DNA from: Blastococcus saxobsidens
GTDB lineage: Bacteria > Actinomycetota > Actinomycetes > Mycobacteriales > Geodermatophilaceae
Reading direction: 5' to 3'
DNA length: 64,000 nt
Assembly: GCF_010682065.1 (NCBI RefSeq)
Contig: NZ_JAAGWG010000011.1
Coordinates: 1-64,000 of the forward strand
How positions within the stretch are numbered: the stretch's first letter is position 1; every line of letters starts with the position of its first letter. A model generated the notes under the pieces. That model saw nothing but the letters and a program-made list of their open reading frames with translations, ran no database searches and was not told where the DNA came from. The position numbers and the translations under genes are program-made. This document shows, piece by piece, positions 61,430 to 64,000 of this stretch.

Positions 61430-62434
61430 TCAGGCGGTGACGTCCTCGGCCTGCTCGAGGTGGCCGGCCAGCTCCGCCATGTAGGCGGCCTGCGCGACGT
61501 AGTCCGGGCCGATGTACTTCCACGGGTGGAGCTGCCCGGCCTGGACGGCGGGGAGCAGCGCGGCGGTGGGCTGCGCGGCGATCTCCTCGGGGGTCATGCT
61601 GAACCGCAGCGAGTAGAGCAGCACGTCGCTCGGGTGGTTCGGGACCTCTTCCCAGCCGACGGAGTTCCAGAAGTAGCCGTCGCCGCCCGGGTCGACGAAG
61701 TCCACGCCGAGGTCGGCGTACATCGCCAGCTGCGGGTCGTCCTGCGCCTTGGCCATCCACCAGCCGTCGGCCTGGGTGGCGAACACCGGCAGGACGCTGA
61801 CCCCGTTCGACGCCGCCTGGGAGAGCTGCTCCGCCGCCGCTTCGAAGTCGGCGCGCGCCTCGGCGACCTCGCCGCCCTCGGTGTCGACGCCCAGGGCGTC
61901 GGCCAGGTCGACGACGCGCTCGATGACGTCGGCGGCCGATCCGCGGTAGGCGATGTGGATGATCGGCGCGATCTCGGCGACCTGCTCCTGCTGCGCCAGG
62001 TCGTTGAACCCGTACCCGGGTGTGCCCTCGGGGATCTCGCCGGTGGAGTCGGTCGGGTAGATGGTGGTGACGATGACGTCGGGGTCGGCGGCGGCCAGCG
62101 CCTCCAGGTCGATCTCGCCGTAGGCGCTGCCGACGATCGCCACGTCGTCGAGGTCGCGGCCCTCGAAGGCGACGTCGTCCTCGGCCGAGGTCTGGCCGAA
62201 GGTGGCCACCGGCTCGATGCCGTAGTTCCACAGCGACGCGGTCAGGTCGTTGAGGCCGGCGATCCGCTCGGGCGCCTCGTCCAGCTCCACGGTCCGGCCC
62301 AGGTCGTCGGTGAACTCCCAGCCGCCCTCGGCGGACGGCTCGTCGGCGGCGTCGGGGCCACCGCAGGCGGCGAGACCGACGGTCACGCCCAGAACGAGGA
62401 GGCCGCCGAGGAGGCGGCGAGAGGTGCGGTGCAA
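61430..62434 (-). CDS. Iron-siderophore ABC transporter substrate-binding lipoprotein
   Basis: 334 residues from TTG at 62434, chosen because GAGGGAG lies 5 nt upstream and it gives a clean 23-residue signal. Upstream ATG codons at 62461 and 62467 would add a proline-rich leader. Lipobox LAAC, lipidated Cys24. The FepB-like domain includes RIAGLNDLTASLWNYG and AAADPDVIVTTIYPTDSTG. It is downstream of the ABC permease and ATPase genes on the same strand, separated by an iron box, so it has its own iron-repressed promoter. Confidence 0.88.
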   Translation of the reverse strand: MHRTSRRLLGGLLVLGVTVGLAACGGPDAADEPSAEGGWEFTDDLGRTVELDEAPERIAGLNDLTASLWNYGIEPVATFGQTSAEDDVAFEGRDLDDVAIVGSAYGEIDLEALAAADPDVIVTTIYPTDSTGEIPEGTPGYGFNDLAQQEQVAEIAPIIHIAYRGSAADVIERVVDLADALGVDTEGGEVAEARADFEAAAEQLSQAASNGVSVLPVFATQADGWWMAKAQDDPQLAMYADLGVDFVDPGGDGYFWNSVGWEEVPNHPSDVLLYSLRFSMTPEEIAAQPTAALLPAVQAGQLHPWKYIGPDYVAQAAYMAELAGHLEQAEDVTA

Positions 62435-62479
62435 CGGAACTCCCTCGGGAAGGGGATGCATGATCATCCCGGTCGCGAG

Positions 62480-62498
62480 GAAGGTTAGCCTGCCCTAA
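62480..62498. promoter_or_regulatory. IdeR/DmdR-like iron box
   Basis: The 19-bp site matches the consensus (read as TTAGGTTAGCCTAACCTAA) at 15 of 19 positions, with both CCTAA and AGGTTAGCC halves intact. It lies between the ATPase stop and the lipoprotein start, where it would repress the lipoprotein gene under iron-replete conditions. Confidence 0.85.
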
Positions 62499-62516
62499 CT
62501 CCGGACCACCAGGGGG

Positions 62517-63347
62517 TCAGCGCAGCCGGCGCACCGGGACGACCATGGGGGTGCCGGCCACCGGGTCGGGCAGCACGCGCGCCTCGAGGTCGAACACGTC
62601 GGCCAGCAGCTGCTCGGTGAGCACCTCGGCCGGCGTCCCCGACGCCACCAGCGCGCCGTCCTTCATCGCCACCAGGCGCTTGGCGTAGCGGGCCGCGAGG
62701 TTGAGGTCGTGCAGCACCACGACGACCGTCCGGCCCCGCTCGGCGTGCAGCCGGCCGACCAGGTCCAGGACGTCGATCTGGTGCGACAGGTCCAGGTAGG
62801 TCGTGGGCTCGTCCAGCAGCAGCAGGTCGGTGCCCTGCGCCAGCGCCATGGAGATCCAGGCCCGCTGCCGCTGACCGCCGGACAGGGCGTCCACCGGCCG
62901 CTCGGCCAGGTCGGACATGTCGGTCCAGGCCAGCGCCTCGGCGACCACGGCCTCGTCGTCCCGCGACCACTGGCGCAGCCAGGTCTGGTGCGGGTGCCGG
63001 CCGCGGGCCACGAGGTCGCCCACGGTCAGACCCTCCGGCGCCACCGGCGTCTGCGGCAGCAGGCCCAGCACCTTGGCCACCTCGCGGGTCGGCGTGCGGG
63101 CGATCGAGCGGCCGTCGAGCAGCACCTGGCCGGCCGTGGGGCGCAGCAGCCGGCCCAGCGCCCGCAGGAGCGTGGACTTGCCGCAGCCGTTGGGGCCGAC
63201 GATGGCGGTGAAGGAGCCCTCGGTGAGCTCGAGATCGAGGTCGTCGACCACCACGCGGTCGTCGTAGGCCAGGCGCACGTGCTCGGCGGCCAGCCGCACC
63301 GGTGCGGTGGAGGTGGCGGGGGGCGCGAGTTCGGTCTCGATGGTCAC
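62517..63347 (-). CDS. Iron-siderophore ABC transporter ATPase (FecE/FepC-like)
   Basis: 276 residues. Walker A is GPNGCGKST (about 51-59), the Q-loop is LPQTPVAPEGLTV, the signature is LSGGQRQRAWI, Walker B is LLLLDEPTTYLDL, and the H-loop is VLHDLNLAARYA. The THYLDLSHQ-like wording of the D-loop is characteristic of iron-chelate importers. Hydrolyses ATP on the inner face with the FecCD permease encoded 13 bp upstream. The C-terminal tail has PDPVAGTPMVVP, typical of the family. Confidence 0.94.
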   Translation of the reverse strand: MTIETELAPPATSTAPVRLAAEHVRLAYDDRVVVDDLDLELTEGSFTAIVGPNGCGKSTLLRALGRLLRPTAGQVLLDGRSIARTPTREVAKVLGLLPQTPVAPEGLTVGDLVARGRHPHQTWLRQWSRDDEAVVAEALAWTDMSDLAERPVDALSGGQRQRAWISMALAQGTDLLLLDEPTTYLDLSHQIDVLDLVGRLHAERGRTVVVVLHDLNLAARYAKRLVAMKDGALVASGTPAEVLTEQLLADVFDLEARVLPDPVAGTPMVVPVRRLR

Positions 63348-63360
63348 GGTCGTGTCGTCC

Positions 63361-64000
63361 TCAAGTGTTCCGCCGCCTTCCGCGGACCAGGAGCCAGAGC
63401 AGGTAGGGGGCGCCGATGACGGCGGTCAGGATGCCGACGGGCAGCGCCTCGGGGAGCACGGTGCGGGTGACCAGGTCGGCGCCGACGACGAGCAGGGCGC
63501 CGAGCAGGCCCGACGCCAGCAGCGGCGGCCGGGCGCCCCCGGTGAGCCGCACCGCGATCTGCGGGACGACGAGCGCGACGAAGGTGATGGGCCCGGCGGC
63601 GGAGACGGCGAACGCGACCAGCCCGACGGCGAGCAGCACCACGGCGGTCTGCGTGGGTGCCAGCCGCACGCCCAGCCCGCGGGCGGTGTCGTCGCCGAAC
63701 TGCAGCACCGCGAGCAGCCGGCTCGTGGCGAGGGCCAGCGGCAGCAGCACCATCAGGGCGAGAGCGAGCGGGAGAGCGTCGTCCCAGGTGGTGGCGTTGA
63801 GCGAGCCGGTGATCCAGACGTAGGCCGACGCCGCGTCGTAGATCTCGGCGTTCGTGAGCAGCCAGTCGGTGAGCGCGGTGCCGACCGACCACAGCGCGAT
63901 GCCGATCAGCACCAGCCGGTACCCGTCCACGCCCGCGCGCCAGGTGAGCGCGAACAGCAGGAACCCGGTGGTGAGCGCCCCGAGCAGCGCGGCCAGCGGC
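63361..64000 (-). CDS. Iron-siderophore ABC transporter permease (FecCD), partial
   Basis: The 3' part of a FecCD-type permease: the frame stays open past the window end, so at least 212 residues are present and the start is missing. Several membrane helices are seen, with YVWITGSLNATTWDDALPLAL, FGDDTARGLGVRLAPTQTAVVLLAVGLVAFAVSAAGPITFVALVVPQIA (about 60 residues before the end) and the C-terminal LPVGILTAVIGAPYLLWLLVRGRRR, which is the classic end of this family. Couples to the ATPase 13 bp downstream; a second permease gene probably lies beyond the window. Confidence 0.92.
   Translation of the reverse strand, partial: PLAALLGALTTGFLLFALTWRAGVDGYRLVLIGIALWSVGTALTDWLLTNAEIYDAASAYVWITGSLNATTWDDALPLALALMVLLPLALATSRLLAVLQFGDDTARGLGVRLAPTQTAVVLLAVGLVAFAVSAAGPITFVALVVPQIAVRLTGGARPPLLASGLLGALLVVGADLVTRTVLPEALPVGILTAVIGAPYLLWLLVRGRRRNT

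Overview
The window is a very GC-rich actinobacterial chromosome segment. Many genes start with GTG, spacers are short, and ATGA or GTGA stop/start overlaps are common. Start-proximal TANNNT boxes suggest several leaderless mRNAs. The mix of a DUF222/HNH (13E12-type) protein, a mycofactocin locus, form II Cox-type molybdenum hydroxylase genes and IdeR-like iron boxes fits Geodermatophilaceae or a close relative. That assignment is an inference from gene content.

Layout. 1-300: tail of an IS481/IS3-like transposase that appears to cut a small membrane ORF. 376-8517 (+): MOSC protein, LppX-like lipoprotein, a single-chain MoxR-AAA/vWA protein, and a 1576-residue lamin-tail/metallophosphatase surface protein ending in an LAWTG sorting signal. 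8608-9735 (-): NDMA-dependent alcohol dehydrogenase of the mycofactocin-linked type. 9880-12613: FAD monooxygenase and small membrane proteins. 12630-22943: a dispersed mycofactocin locus (mftD and mftR on the minus strand; mftA-mftB-mftC, mftE and mftF on the plus strand). It is interspersed with a GGDEF-EAL protein, a PNPOx-like protein, a YchJ-like protein, an iron-regulated siderophore-binding lipoprotein and an isochorismatase-like hydrolase. 23071-25654: two MFS exporters. 25768-30874: coxS-coxL-coxM-like genes plus a membrane-anchored CoxG-like protein. 30875-31217: tandem repeats. 31218-48048: DUF222/HNH protein, hydrolases, DedA, amidohydrolase, an ArsR-SRPBCC-VOC operon with operators, TldD/TldE, NlpC/P60, NnrD and glutamate dehydrogenase. 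48054-51002 (-): GNAT protein and an unrecognised 760-residue protein with a C-terminal membrane hairpin. 51647-56469 (-): metY-metX and two more PLP enzymes downstream of an S-box-like SAM riboswitch. 56556-61358: Zn alcohol dehydrogenase, MscS channel, thioesterase, EamA exporter. 61430-64000 (-): iron-siderophore ABC system with a second iron box, running off the end of the window.

How it fits together. MftA ends in the conserved IDGMCGVY core that MftB/MftC modify, MftE cleaves, MftD oxidises and MftF glycosylates. The NDMA-type dehydrogenase at 8608-9735 is a likely client enzyme. One palindrome, TGGCAC-N3-GTGCCA, lies between the -35 and -10 boxes of the mftA promoter and again over the putative mftD promoter, so one regulator, most simply MftR, probably controls both arms. 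The iron-uptake genes share IdeR-like boxes, and the methionine genes appear to form one SAM-sensing transcription unit. No tRNA, rRNA or CRISPR array was recognised.
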